The notes: generated from the sequence alone by a model not told the origin. Counted from the stretch's first letter, positions 35,135 to 44,770 are shown. The stretch is 64,000 bases of DNA from Robertmurraya sp. FSL R5-0851 (GCF_038002965.1 NZ_JBBOOE010000002.1:434001-498000), one strand, 5' to 3'. Translations and numbers: made by a program.

Positions 35135-36871
35135 TTACTCTAACGTTTGACGCTGAAGATTTTTTACTGATTGGTTTAAATTTTGATTAACCTGTCCATC
35201 TTTCCAAATTGACCAAAATTTAAGACTATTAGATTTCGGCTTGTATATCGGTTGGTCAATCTTTATTCTTGAAGGCAATAAACATGCATCTCCTACAACA
35301 ATACCTTCACCAACACCTAGAGTAGGTAGAACTTCTTTAATTCCTCCTAAATTTTCAGGTAATAAATTACTTACAGCGTTTTTATCTGATTGATTCGATA
35401 GTCTTAATGCTATTACATTATTGCATTGACTCATAATAGTAGTATTTAATTCAGATGGACGTTGACTAATAATAGTTAAGCTTACTCCATATTTACGACC
35501 TTCTTTTGCAATTCTCTCAAAGTGGGTCAACGCCCTTTTTTCAGATGCATCTGCTAACTGCTTTGCTGGTAAATACAAGTGAGCCTCATCACATAGCAAT
35601 GAAATCGGATATCTTCTTTCTGAAGGAGTCCATTGCTGAATTTGAAATACAATTTTTGCAACTAAACTAATCACAATTGGTAAAATATCTGATGGAACCT
35701 CTGAAAAATCAACAATTTTAACTCCACTATTCTCGTCACTTGATGGTTCCATAAGGTCATTTACTAGTTTTATAAGATAATCAGACTTCAACTTTTCCTC
35801 ATCTAAATTAAATAAAAATCCATATCTCCTATCATCTAACTTTGAATTTATTCTTGGAAGAAATCGGTCAAATCTCCCTTTAAAAGGGCCGTTGACCAAA
35901 CCTTTAGCTCCTTGAACCCTTTCATTATTCAATTCTTCAATTTTGTCGACAACATAATTCATTTTATATGGGATCGGACTGTCGATAGTAAATGTCTCAA
36001 GCTCTTCTAGCAGTACCATTTCTTCTAGGAGGTTTCTTTTAGCTTCAAGTACAGTTGTTGAAAACACCATTGCTTGGTTAGGCGCATTTTCATCTGTTCT
36101 ATCTAAAATTAAAGCAAGCATATCTTCATACCCTAGTAACCAATAAGGTAAAAATAACACTTCTTCTCCTGGATTGTCTAAATCTCCAGGACCTGCTATT
36201 CTGAATTTTTTAATTTTATCGTGTTCTGCTAAAGGTGAATACTCTCCATGAAGATCTAAAATTATCATATTTGAATTTTTCAAGGAAGCTGCTTGTTCTA
36301 CTATTTTCGCTACAGTGTATGATTTTCCTGAACCAGTTGATCCAACTATCATTGCATGTCTTTGAAAAAAGGCATCTCCATCGAGTATAGCTTTTGAGTC
36401 ATTAGATATGGCATAACTTCCTAATGTAAGCGCGGTATCTGAAGTGGCGTTCTCTTCTGCAACAAGTGAGGTGAAAGAAGATAAATATTCCCCTGTAAGA
36501 TAAAAACAATCTGCACCTATCTCAGGAAGAACCTCTACAGCACGTGTAAACTGAGCTCTCTGTCTCTCTATATTTGGGCCATTTAAGGTTCCTAATGCGT
36601 TAATGATAGCTGAATTATTAACTTTAAGGCTTATACCATCCTCTATTGCATAATGTGTAATGTCGTCAACTCTCAACACACGGTCAATTCTACCTATTAA
36701 TCGAACATTTGGATTAGATGTATGAAGGATAACAAATCCATTTACATTTAGGGTCTTTAAAGTATCATCATCAGGTATATTAACTGTTACACTGTAGCTA
36801 TCAACTTTAACAACTTGTCCCACACTCCTTATATGTGGTATCTCAAACAAATTAACAATGTCGTTAACCAT
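35135..36871 (-). CDS. herA: HerA-type ATPase of a SIR2-HerA defence pair
   Basis: 578 residues. An N-terminal HAS-barrel-like beta domain (residues about 10-110, IRSVGQVVKVDSYSVTVNI) is followed by a DUF87/HerA motor: Walker A in IVGSTGSGKSYTVAKI, Walker B in ISLLCDEAHLYLP, and an arginine-rich SQRPSELNTTIMSQCNN sensor region. HerA forms hexameric DNA translocases. Its start overlaps the SIR2 stop by one base (TAATG), so the two are made together. In SIR2-HerA (Nezha) systems the pair forms a large complex that depletes NAD during phage infection. Confidence 0.88.
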   Translation of the reverse strand: MVNDIVNLFEIPHIRSVGQVVKVDSYSVTVNIPDDDTLKTLNVNGFVILHTSNPNVRLIGRIDRVLRVDDITHYAIEDGISLKVNNSAIINALGTLNGPNIERQRAQFTRAVEVLPEIGADCFYLTGEYLSSFTSLVAEENATSDTALTLGSYAISNDSKAILDGDAFFQRHAMIVGSTGSGKSYTVAKIVEQAASLKNSNMIILDLHGEYSPLAEHDKIKKFRIAGPGDLDNPGEEVLFLPYWLLGYEDMLALILDRTDENAPNQAMVFSTTVLEAKRNLLEEMVLLEELETFTIDSPIPYKMNYVVDKIEELNNERVQGAKGLVNGPFKGRFDRFLPRINSKLDDRRYGFLFNLDEEKLKSDYLIKLVNDLMEPSSDENSGVKIVDFSEVPSDILPIVISLVAKIVFQIQQWTPSERRYPISLLCDEAHLYLPAKQLADASEKRALTHFERIAKEGRKYGVSLTIISQRPSELNTTIMSQCNNVIALRLSNQSDKNAVSNLLPENLGGIKEVLPTLGVGEGIVVGDACLLPSRIKIDQPIYKPKSNSLKFWSIWKDGQVNQNLNQSVKNLQRQTLE

Positions 36872-37947
36872 TATTCAGCCCCCCATGCAATATCAAGTAA
36901 ACCCTTAAAACTCCAACAATTCTTCTCATAGAAACTCCCCTCATCAACTATATCACTTATAATTCGACTTCCATTTTCAGCTTCTTCTATCGCTAAATAG
37001 TTCCTTATCTTTTCTAGCTTAATAATATTTAAAAAAGATTCTGATAGCTCTTTCGCTATTATAATTTTAGGAATTGAACTATTTAGTATCAAAGAAGTAA
37101 ACGATCCCTGAATATGTATGTCATTAAAGCCAAACCCATAGAAAACTACACTCTTTGTTTCTTGAATAGAATGATTCATCTCAGCAATAACATTATTATA
37201 TGGTTGTTGATGAGTTTCTAAATATTTTCCTATCCCTGGAGTAACAATAACCGGAATCAAATTACTTTCTCTAAGCAAAGGTAAGTCAGAATAACCTACA
37301 TTTGATATATTCACGAACCTATCGTCTTCTGTCTTAAACCAACTTAATGACCCATGAGGTTTATATATTTTCACGTGGCAAACCTCATCACGTATTACGC
37401 CACCATTTCTTCCCCTTATTTTAATCTCTATCAATCTAGAATGAAAATCGCTATAGGAAATTGGATAAGAAACAATTCCAGTATTAAATCCATCCCAGCT
37501 TTGTAACCCTGCTACTGAAGCCGAAAACTCAATTATTTGATCATAATTTGTAGTCACAACATTCAATACTTTATTTTTAGTATGGTGATACTTCTTAAAA
37601 TACCTAACAAATCCGCAAATATCTTCACCTGTTGAAATTTTCATCATGGTTTTCTTTTCGTCTTTTGCAACGCAAGCCCATGTATGTTCTACAATCGAGG
37701 TCGTTAATGAATCAGAGATTTTGGGTACTGATTGCAATGCAGACTCTAAATCTACATCTTCATTTAATAATTTTCTTATTTTTGTCCATACTTCACCATC
37801 CTCACCCATATTACCGACAATATTTGTTTGTAGATACTGTGACAATTGATACATTCCTGGTAACCCTGCACCACAAGAAGAGCCGCTTCCAATTACTAAA
37901 AGTGGATTGTCTGATAATGCTTTTTCAATATAGGATGCTAATTTCAT
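36871..37947 (-). CDS. SIR2-family NADase of a SIR2-HerA defence pair
   Basis: 358 residues with a SIR2-like NAD-binding domain: LLVIGSGSSCGAGLPG (residues about 16-31), NVVTTNYDQIIEFS (about 128-141, with the N and D of the T-x-N-Y-D motif) and the catalytic histidine in KIYKPHGSLSWF. Late strands VVFYGFGFNDIHI complete the Rossmann fold. No extra effector domain is visible. It is the first gene of a two-gene operon transcribed toward the group II intron. The defence role follows from this pairing. Confidence 0.88.
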   Translation of the reverse strand: MKLASYIEKALSDNPLLVIGSGSSCGAGLPGMYQLSQYLQTNIVGNMGEDGEVWTKIRKLLNEDVDLESALQSVPKISDSLTTSIVEHTWACVAKDEKKTMMKISTGEDICGFVRYFKKYHHTKNKVLNVVTTNYDQIIEFSASVAGLQSWDGFNTGIVSYPISYSDFHSRLIEIKIRGRNGGVIRDEVCHVKIYKPHGSLSWFKTEDDRFVNISNVGYSDLPLLRESNLIPVIVTPGIGKYLETHQQPYNNVIAEMNHSIQETKSVVFYGFGFNDIHIQGSFTSLILNSSIPKIIIAKELSESFLNIIKLEKIRNYLAIEEAENGSRIISDIVDEGSFYEKNCWSFKGLLDIAWGAE

Positions 37948-38125
37948 CTAGCCCTCCGTCTCCAAGGTTTTTATATGTTGGATTATTTTTACATATAATA
38001 TATCATTTTTATTTAAATTTTTCTCGAATATATACAAAATTACGATATTTTTGTCGAACAGTTATAATGCTATTCTTTTTAAACAACGTAGATTAGAAAC
38101 ATAACCTTCAATAAAAAATCGCAAC

Positions 38126-38956
38126 TTGAAAGAAGGATGTAAACGGTACATTAAACAACGACTTTTAAGCGGTCATAATTTTAGTACATCAGCAGCACAG
38201 TTATATACCCGATATTTACCAGGATTTATAAATTTAATAACAAAATTAGAACCCGACTGGAATGATTTTAATCAATTAACTCGCAATCATATCCTTCAGT
38301 ACATTGAATATCTAAATAGTTATACAAAAAACTTCACCCATAAAAAAGCTAATCCCGAAAAATATAAAAAAGAGGCGCTCAATTGTGTATCCAAATTTTT
38401 AAGGGATAGCCAAATGTACGAGTATGACTTTGCACCTAAAAAAAGTGTCTCAACTTTAATCTATCCTGAAGACAAACCAACTGAAAAAAAGAAACCTTAT
38501 GACCAAGTGGATTATATTCCCGAATTTGTATTGGAGCAATTGTTTAATAATATTAATGAACTTCATCCAAATGTTCAGCCAATTACATGGATTGCTTTTA
38601 AGACAGGTCTTAGAATTTCCGATACTCTGGGGTTAACTCATGATTGTTTAGTTAAATTAAATGATAAATATCAAATTGTAACAGACATTGAAAAGACCTA
38701 CGTTAAAGGACATTCAATACCTATTGATGAACACTTAGCTAATATAATAGCTGTATTAATTGATAGATCTAAACAAATGAGTAATGATGATAATAATCCA
38801 AAGAGATACATTTTTGTCCGTTATGTAGGAGCTAGAAAGGGAAAGCCCTACTATCAGCACTGGGTTGCAGAACAACTTAATATATTAGCCCGAAAGGTAA
38901 ACATTGTAGATGAAAATGGAAACTTATTTCCCTTTTTTATGGTGATATTTTATTGA
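38126..38956 (+). pseudogene. Tn554-type transposase B fragment
   Basis: 276 codons resembling the middle of Tn554 TnpB, a large tyrosine recombinase: WIAFKTGLRISDTLGLTHDC carries the first catalytic arginine, followed by IEKTYVKGHSIPIDEHLANI. No ribosome binding site precedes it, and the frame ends FFMVIFY before the H-R-H and tyrosine motifs. Both ends are missing, so it is a remnant. It may mark how the neighbouring defence pair arrived. Confidence 0.7.
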
Positions 38957-39001
38957 ATAAGAAAATTGAATTAATAAATAATATAAAAAAGGAGGGGTTT
39001 T

Positions 39002-39724
39002 ATGAAGTTTGTTAAGAGTTTTATTAGTGGAATAATAATGATTTTATGTATAGATTTCTCTGACGTTTATGCAAAAGGAGACTTAATATCAGCTAATAAC
39101 CCAATTGAGGAGAAGGATATATTAGTTGGGGAAATAACTGAAGCGAAAATAAAATTGTTTGCTAAAGAAACAGATGAAAAACTTGTTAATTTCAGATTAG
39201 AATTAAATGGTTCACAAAGATTTTTCCCTTTTTGGCAAAATGTAGTAAATAAAGCTTATTGGCCAAAACTTTTTTATAGCGACATTACTAAAGATGATAA
39301 AAAGGAATTAATTATTGTGTTAACAAAAGGTTATGGCACTGGGGTATTAGAAGAAGAAATTCATGTATTTAACCAGGTTAAATCTAACGATGGGTATATT
39401 TACCAGGAAGTGCTTGTTGATAATCCATTAGCTATCGTCTTAAGAAATACAAAAACAAAATTAACTAATAAAGAAGCGATTATAACTATTGGAGAAAAGA
39501 AAAGTATAATTAAACTAGATGATTTGGAAATTAACCCTGATAACCTTTTCCCAGATATTTACTCAGGTAATATAATTCGGTTTGATGTATCAAATGGCGA
39601 GTTAATATCTACTATAGGTGCAACTATATCCCCATCTGGATATATAGGTGATTTTAAAATAACATATACCCTTAAGGATAAGTTGTATCAAATGAAGAAT
39701 ATAGAATTTATTCCTGTTAACTAA
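39002..39724 (+). CDS. Exported hypothetical protein
   Basis: 240 residues behind GGAGGGG. A signal peptide (KSFISGIIMILCIDFSDVYA, likely cut after VYA) is followed by a beta-rich domain containing WPKLFYSDITKDDKKELIIV, which resembles one FG-GAP/VCBS-like repeat seen in secreted Bacillus proteins. A terminator follows. Function unknown. Confidence 0.65.
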   Translation: MKFVKSFISGIIMILCIDFSDVYAKGDLISANNPIEEKDILVGEITEAKIKLFAKETDEKLVNFRLELNGSQRFFPFWQNVVNKAYWPKLFYSDITKDDKKELIIVLTKGYGTGVLEEEIHVFNQVKSNDGYIYQEVLVDNPLAIVLRNTKTKLTNKEAIITIGEKKSIIKLDDLEINPDNLFPDIYSGNIIRFDVSNGELISTIGATISPSGYIGDFKITYTLKDKLYQMKNIEFIPVN

Positions 39725-39725
39725 T

Positions 39726-39764
39726 TAAAAGGCATCCAGCAGAGCTTGCCAGATGCCTTTTAAT
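39726..39764. terminator. Intrinsic terminator between convergent genes
   Basis: AAAAGGCATC pairs with GATGCCTTTT around inner CAGCAGAG/CTTGCCA bases. It serves the exported protein (+) and the wall hydrolase (-). Confidence 0.85.
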
Positions 39765-40339
39765 TAGTATCCTGATACCCGGAAAAAAGTATGACCACCG
39801 ATAACATATTTCTCAACAACCTGAGAATAAGATGCCCCTCCATTAAAGGTGTATCCAACATAAGTCGGGAATTGATAGGTTCTGGATGTATAAACGCTAT
39901 TTGTATTAAACCAAAGTGTTTTACCAACTGGATTAGTAGCTGTATTTATATTTGAAGCAACTGATAAACTATCAAGCCAAGCAGTAGAAGTAGTTGATGG
40001 ACAACGAGCAAGGGAAGTGGTCATTCCAGCAAAAGAACCAGGCTTTAAAATTACGCCTGAATAGGTATTACCACCAAATTCAGAAAGGTTCTTAGCAATT
40101 CTGTTTTTTACAACAAAGCCTACACCTTTTTTACCAGTTAAAGATTCGGAATATGCTTCTGCATAAATTAAGCGTGCTAATAAATCAGTACTAGTAAGAC
40201 CATTAAATTCTGATAAGCCCGTTTGATCAGACAAACATGAACCTGCTGCTGAAGCTTTTGATGGTAAACCAAAGTTAATTAATAAAGCAAAAGATAAAAT
40301 CCCAAAACAAAGAATGCTTGATAATAACCTCTTTTTCAC
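39764..40339 (-). CDS. Secreted cell-wall hydrolase (SleB/Hydrolase_2 type)
   Basis: 191 residues. A signal peptide (LCFGILSFALLINFGLPSKA, cut near ASAA) is followed by the Hydrolase_2 core LLARLIYAEAYSESLTGKKG, with the glutamate in YAEAYSE expected to be catalytic, and VGFVVKNRIAKN. SleB-type enzymes cleave peptidoglycan in spore cortex or wall remodelling; here it may aid transfer or wall turnover. The short length (no separate binding domain) fits the SleB catalytic domain alone. Confidence 0.78.
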   Translation of the reverse strand: MKKRLLSSILCFGILSFALLINFGLPSKASAAGSCLSDQTGLSEFNGLTSTDLLARLIYAEAYSESLTGKKGVGFVVKNRIAKNLSEFGGNTYSGVILKPGSFAGMTTSLARCPSTTSTAWLDSLSVASNINTATNPVGKTLWFNTNSVYTSRTYQFPTYVGYTFNGGASYSQVVEKYVIGGHTFFRVSGY

Positions 40340-40791
40340 AATCCCACACCCCTTTATTTTTTATTAATAAATAAAATTCTAACAAACTTCTGGAAAAACC
40401 TTTATTTATTACAAAAATATGTAAAATGATTACATTGTCCTAGCATTATTCTTGCGCTCAAATATTAATAAGTGAACTTTTGATGAAATGTACTTTAAAA
40501 TAATAAGGCCATTACATATTAGACATAAATAATATGTAATGGCCTTTGATTTATATGTCTTTTAAAAAGATAGGTATTGATAACTCAAACTAGGTAATAG
40601 TTGAATTATCATCAAATGGCACTTCGCTCTTTCCTAAAAGCATTGGAGAAATAAACAATTCTATTCACCCACCTCTACCCAATTTTATCAAGAATGGTCA
40701 AAGGTTTCATTGGGAGTTAAAAGGAGTGGAGGAAGTGACAAAATTGGCAGGAAAAGCCTGTCATTTCAGGATTCACCCCTAAAAACAGAAC
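40340..40791. other. Intergenic region with a terminator hairpin and a promoter
   Basis: About 450 bases without a protein gene. It holds the hairpin at 40505-40546 and a second inverted pair GGCAGGAAAAGCCTGTC near 40746. The rest shows nothing. Confidence 0.5.
40505..40546. terminator. Perfect-stem intrinsic terminator
   Basis: AAGGCCATTACATATT pairs exactly with AATATGTAATGGCCTT around 10 bases, with TTTG after it. No adjacent gene on the plus strand explains it, so it may end an unannotated transcript. Confidence 0.75.
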
Positions 40792-40819
40792 TTGATTATG
40801 AATCTATATATGATATAAT
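40792..40819 (+). promoter_or_regulatory. Sigma-A-type promoter
   Basis: TTGATT at 40792-40797 and TATAAT at 40814-40819 with a 16-base spacer. It lies directly before the AAAGGAGGGG site of the gene at 40838, so the leader would be very short. Confidence 0.65.
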
Positions 40820-40837
40820 TATTATAAAGGAGGGGTT

Positions 40838-41893
40838 ATGATGAACACACTACTTAGTGTGGCGAATGCTGCCATTCAATATAATAGAGGAAGACAAACA
40901 GGACTAGCAGGTCTAGCGGGTATTGGAATAGCTATCCTTATTGCTTGCTTATGGGATTATATTGTACCAGTTTTTGATTTCTTAGGGATTGTGGATTTTT
41001 TAGATAGACACGGACTGCTCTTCGAGGGGGAAGGTGGCTTAACAGGATTTATTCTATTTACGATTGCTGTTAGAGCGTCTATCGCATTTATGGTTATTGG
41101 TACCCTTCTTATTACAGTTGGACTTCTACTCTCCAAATTTTTATCTTCTGAATGGGCATTGAAGCTATTAGTTATGCCTGTAATGATGCTAATGTTAATT
41201 CCAGTAGTGGTAGTTCTGATGATTAAGGATTACATAACAACTCCAAAATCGGTAAGGGCAGAATATAAAAAGTTAAGAGAAGATAAACAAGCTGAACAAG
41301 AACGTCCAATCGTTGATGTTATTAATGAATCTTACGAAACATTGGAATTAGATAGAGCTCTAACGAGATTAGATAGGTTACCAACGCTGGGAGATTCCAA
41401 TTTCCTATTAGCTTTAACAAATAAGAATGAAATATATGTAATAGTTCCTAGAGTGAAAGGAATGTTTAGTGGACATCATCTTTCAGATGAATTACCCGGA
41501 GAAAAATTAATTATTAACAGAGATGTAACAATCGACGATAAAGAAAAATCTTTAATCTCTAAACTTACATTTGACCGAGTAGAAAATCCATCATCTAGAA
41601 GAGATTATCGTCTAGGCAAAGTAAATAAGGATGAGGTAGTTCGTTTTTTCCATGCGACTGATGAAGCAGTTTTAAACATGTACTCTGAATTAGCAACAAG
41701 TGAAGGTTTTAAGAACTATGTCCACTACGAAGTAAGCTCCTATTTTGAAAGAAAAGAAAACTTACAAAAACAAGTGGCTTCTGCTGCTACTTCTGAAGAG
41801 TTTAATGAAAAAGTTGAATTACTCAAAGAAATGAATGCCTACAATGAAGATATTGTTAGGCTTATGTGGGAATCTTCCAAACAGGAACAATAA
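40838..41893 (+). CDS. Membrane protein with cytoplasmic C-terminal domain
   Basis: 351 residues. Three or four membrane spans lie in the first 130 residues (GIGIAILIACLWDYIVPVF, a central AFMVIGTLLITVGLLL and KLLVMPVMMLMLIPVVVVLM). A charged helical linker and a soluble domain of about 190 residues follow, ending in a coiled coil. Two ATGs are adjacent at 40838 and 40841 behind AAAGGAGGGG. The next gene follows after 18 bases, probably in the same operon. Not recognised. Confidence 0.6.
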   Translation: MMNTLLSVANAAIQYNRGRQTGLAGLAGIGIAILIACLWDYIVPVFDFLGIVDFLDRHGLLFEGEGGLTGFILFTIAVRASIAFMVIGTLLITVGLLLSKFLSSEWALKLLVMPVMMLMLIPVVVVLMIKDYITTPKSVRAEYKKLREDKQAEQERPIVDVINESYETLELDRALTRLDRLPTLGDSNFLLALTNKNEIYVIVPRVKGMFSGHHLSDELPGEKLIINRDVTIDDKEKSLISKLTFDRVENPSSRRDYRLGKVNKDEVVRFFHATDEAVLNMYSELATSEGFKNYVHYEVSSYFERKENLQKQVASAATSEEFNEKVELLKEMNAYNEDIVRLMWESSKQEQ

Positions 41894-41911
41894 AAGGAGT
41901 GCTTAAAGGGC

Positions 41912-42670
41912 ATGGAAACCAACGAAAATAAAGGTAAAGACTACATTCCCTTACTTCTCCCCTTTAAAAGTAAAGTGACTACTACAAAAGAGTGGGATAG
42001 CTTTGTAAAGGAACAAGAACCGTCGCTCCCTTCCGCTTCTATTCTAATCTATAGATACGGTACCTGGAATGATGTTAAGAGGTTACTTGGAGTAAAGGTA
42101 AAGACCCCCTATTCAAGAGTAGAAATAGAGAAGATCATAAAAAAATATCGTAAACATATGCTAAGTCGAAATGTTTGGGATAAGTTTGCTAAAAACCATG
42201 AACTTCCCACTTCAAGGGCAATAATAGAAGTATTTGATGGTAAATGGAGTGAGGCAAAGGCATTTGTTAATGTTCACACGGAACTTAAGAGGACTCCAGA
42301 CTATAACAAAGAAGATATAAAAAAAGTCTTACTGGAACATGGAGATAAATACGAAAATCAAAGACAATGGAATAAATTTGCTAGCGAAAATAAACTTCCG
42401 AACTATAATACAATAAAAACGCACTTTACTTATGATGAAATGATGAAAATTATAAATAGACCAAAAGCAACGAAAACTCTTAGTAATGAGGAGCTAATAA
42501 GTCTTGCACTTGAGCATAAGCAAATGTTTTTTCATTCTAGTATGACTAGGTGGGATGAATATGCTAAAGAAAAGGAACTCCCTAAAAGTAACACGTATCA
42601 TAAGAGATTTGGTTCATGGAAAATTGCGAAAATTGAAGTGACAAAATCTCAAATGAAAATGGGGAAATAA
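41912..42670 (+). CDS. Protein of four HNH-associated-like repeats
   Basis: 252 residues built from four units of about 55-60, each with a tryptophan near the start, then F/Y-A, a L-P-(T/S) turn and a FG-x-W end: EWDSFVKEQEPSLPSASIL, VWDKFAKNHELPTSRAIIEV, QWNKFASENKLPNYNTIKTH and RWDEYAKEKELPKSNTYHKR. This pattern matches homing-endonuclease-associated repeats, which bind DNA. No nuclease domain is attached. Co-transcribed with the membrane protein upstream. A DNA-binding role is likely; its target is unknown. Confidence 0.6.
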   Translation: METNENKGKDYIPLLLPFKSKVTTTKEWDSFVKEQEPSLPSASILIYRYGTWNDVKRLLGVKVKTPYSRVEIEKIIKKYRKHMLSRNVWDKFAKNHELPTSRAIIEVFDGKWSEAKAFVNVHTELKRTPDYNKEDIKKVLLEHGDKYENQRQWNKFASENKLPNYNTIKTHFTYDEMMKIINRPKATKTLSNEELISLALEHKQMFFHSSMTRWDEYAKEKELPKSNTYHKRFGSWKIAKIEVTKSQMKMGK

Positions 42671-42723
42671 ATTCTTCTTTAAAAATGGATTAGGTGTTGT
42701 AAAAATCTGACTTTCAATATAGA

Positions 42724-42882
42724 TTGCTGTTGGCTTGTATCCTTGCTTCAATGATGGTAGGAAATTCAAGTTCATTTTCTTATGGTGTGAAAACAATTAC
42801 TCTAAGTTTATCCTTAATTATTATAGCTATTGTAAGTGTTAGGCTTGTATACATGAAAGTAAAAGGTTCACGGAATTCGTGA
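42724..42882 (+). pseudogene. Possible small membrane peptide
   Basis: A 52-codon frame from a TTG encodes a hydrophobic stretch (KTITLSLSLIIIAIVSVRLV) and a basic end. The lack of a ribosome binding site and the stop just upstream make it doubtful. It could be a decayed small gene. Confidence 0.25.
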
Positions 42883-42958
42883 TAACTGTAGAGTAGGAAG
42901 TTGTTAAAAGACACTAAATATGTAGGAGAAATTTAAAAATGGTAAAGCTAAAACTAAC

Positions 42959-44362
42959 CACTAGTGTTGCATGAATAATATTTAAATTTTCAGTTTAATT
43001 ATTTTCCTTATTTGGAGCCAAAAAAGGAAATACCCATACAAAGGTGGCTCTATCCATTTGGAAATTATTTTACAATTAGACTGAGGTGACACCGACAGTT
43101 TGGCTGATTAAGGAACAGCCTTTCCTTCTATTTTTCGAATCCAGATCGTAGCCGGCTTCCACAATGCTGCCTTTAAATATCGGCTAATCTGCAGAATTTT
43201 CCTCTTGCTGTCCGTCTCGATCTGCGCGAGAACATTGAGACAATAGACGATTAACGCGATGAACACCTGATTCTGTATCGCCCACTCGCTTTGGCCGTAG
43301 AACTTTTTGATGTTTAAGTGCTGCTTGATCCATTTGAAAAAAAGTTCAATGGCCCAGCGGGCCTTGTACATCTCTGAAATTTCTTCTGCGCTCAAATCAA
43401 AACGGTTTGTGATGAGGTGAAGCAGATTCCCTTTTGAATCAGCCACTTTTAGAAGACGGAAGTAATTCTCTGTACGGTTTTGTGTGCTTCCGAGCAACAC
43501 CATTTGATCAGACAAAACAGATGAATCATCAGGTAATGGAAAATCACTGACTTCTCGGATCACAGCGTTTTTGCGTAGTCTAGAGAGAAAAAAGTATCCA
43601 TCATCCGTCATACGGTCAAAGCGCTCGTAGTCCAGATATCCTCTGTCAAACACATACATGCATTCTTTGTCATCGACCAGAACCTCCAACTGACCTCGGT
43701 CATGTTCACTGGCTTTGGTGATGACGGCTTTTTCCGGATAGGAAGATCCCTTTTCCATGAAGACAAGACGAAGATGTAACTTTACGCCTGCTTTAGTTTT
43801 CCGAAATTTTGCCCACCGATGATTCGTCAAATTAAGTGGCAATGTACTCGAATCAATGATTTTCAAAGGCATAACCAGTTTTGTATAGTGGGTTTTGGCG
43901 TGAATCCGCCCCACTAAATCGAGGAAAAGAAGTTGAAACAGATCTGGATTTAAGCTGTTTAACCGTCGAGATAACTGAGAAATACTGATCGAATCTAGTT
44001 CAATTCCCTTTTGAAGCTGTTCGTCAAAAAGACAATCACCAAGAGCGTGCAGGCTCTCGACTTCAACTAGCTGCGCAAAGAGCAGCAGTTTCAGGAAGGA
44101 CTCTGTCCTTAACTTTTTTGTATAATAGTCTAATTTCTTGATTTTCACCTGATCTTCAATTAATTGAAGATTCATGGCTGAAAACCATTGCCCAAATGAA
44201 GTTTTTCGTGTAATCTTGTCCATGCGTGTGTCCTTTTTAGTGGATTTGGACGGGTTACCACCTGACTTATCCATTATAAAGGACTTTTTCTTTGCACAAA
44301 ATAAAATTAGTGAAGATTTTGAGTCTTTTTAATATTGAAATTAAATTAGTGCAACACTAGTG
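42959..44362 (-). mobile_element. IS4-family element (IS4Bsu1-like), copy 2
   Basis: 1404 bp, apparently identical to copy 1 but in the opposite orientation. It is flanked by the 9-bp duplication AAAACTAAC at 42950-42958 and 44363-44371. Confidence 0.96.
43108..44223 (-). CDS. IS4-family DDE transposase
   Basis: 371 residues, identical to the transposase at 1029, with the same D, D and E residues. The start is placed at MDKITRKTSF for the same reason as there. Confidence 0.95.
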   Translation of the reverse strand: MDKITRKTSFGQWFSAMNLQLIEDQVKIKKLDYYTKKLRTESFLKLLLFAQLVEVESLHALGDCLFDEQLQKGIELDSISISQLSRRLNSLNPDLFQLLFLDLVGRIHAKTHYTKLVMPLKIIDSSTLPLNLTNHRWAKFRKTKAGVKLHLRLVFMEKGSSYPEKAVITKASEHDRGQLEVLVDDKECMYVFDRGYLDYERFDRMTDDGYFFLSRLRKNAVIREVSDFPLPDDSSVLSDQMVLLGSTQNRTENYFRLLKVADSKGNLLHLITNRFDLSAEEISEMYKARWAIELFFKWIKQHLNIKKFYGQSEWAIQNQVFIALIVYCLNVLAQIETDSKRKILQISRYLKAALWKPATIWIRKIEGKAVP

Positions 44363-44542
44363 AAAACTAACAAATGATAATATTTATGACTTTATTGAAG
44401 AATGGCACAACAGCGATTCTGAAAAAGAGTTACATGAATATCTGGGGCTTACTTTTGAGCAGTATGCATATTGGGTAAAAACTGACCAATTACCAATTAC
44501 TGATGAATAATAGTACTTGAATTTTGTAAAGGAGTGATAAAC

Positions 44543-44719
44543 ATGTTATTTAATCCTGTGGCCATCAGATCGTTATGTTATGCGGGCTTATTATCAAGTG
44601 TGCTGGCAATAGTCGTGTGCTATTTATTTCAGGAATATGAGCCGGTTATGACAAAAGGGTTTAGTTTGCTAATATGGAGCTGTGTTTATTGCTTACATAA
44701 AAAGCGAGGTACATGGTGA
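44543..44719 (+). CDS. Small membrane protein
   Basis: 58 residues. I choose the ATG at 44543 (MLFNPVAIRSL) because AAGGAGTG lies 8 bases before it. Two short hydrophobic segments (LLSSVLAIVVCYLF and LLIWSCVYCL) end in KKRGTW. It follows the broken 52-residue gene by 32 bases and ends at a terminator. Unknown function. Confidence 0.5.
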   Translation: MLFNPVAIRSLCYAGLLSSVLAIVVCYLFQEYEPVMTKGFSLLIWSCVYCLHKKRGTW

Positions 44720-44735
44720 AAGGATTAATATTCAT

Positions 44736-44770
44736 AAAAACAGCACCACTAGTCTAGCTGGTGCTGTTTT
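44736..44770. terminator. Intrinsic terminator between convergent genes
   Basis: AAACAGCACCAC and CTGGTGCTGTTT pair around TAGTCTAG. It ends both the small membrane gene (+) and the long transfer operon (-). Confidence 0.88.

Larger units (their letters stand above)
42939..44510 (+). pseudogene. 52-residue protein interrupted by IS4Bsu1-like copy 2
   Basis: AGGAGA precedes the ATG at 42939. Removing 42959-44371 (the IS and one AAAACTAAC duplication) joins 42939-42958 to 44372-44510 and gives MVKLKLTNDNIYDFIEEWHN followed by 32 more residues. The product is acidic and helical, with a GLTFEQYAYW segment resembling a small helix-turn-helix. It may have been the start of the small operon that continues at 44543. 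Confidence 0.78.

Noticed and set aside
35135..36871. HerA-like ATPase as the missing VirD4 coupling protein
   Set aside because: It has an N-terminal HAS-barrel-like domain, no membrane spans, and overlaps a SIR2 gene; it is 8 kb away from and unrelated to the transfer operon.
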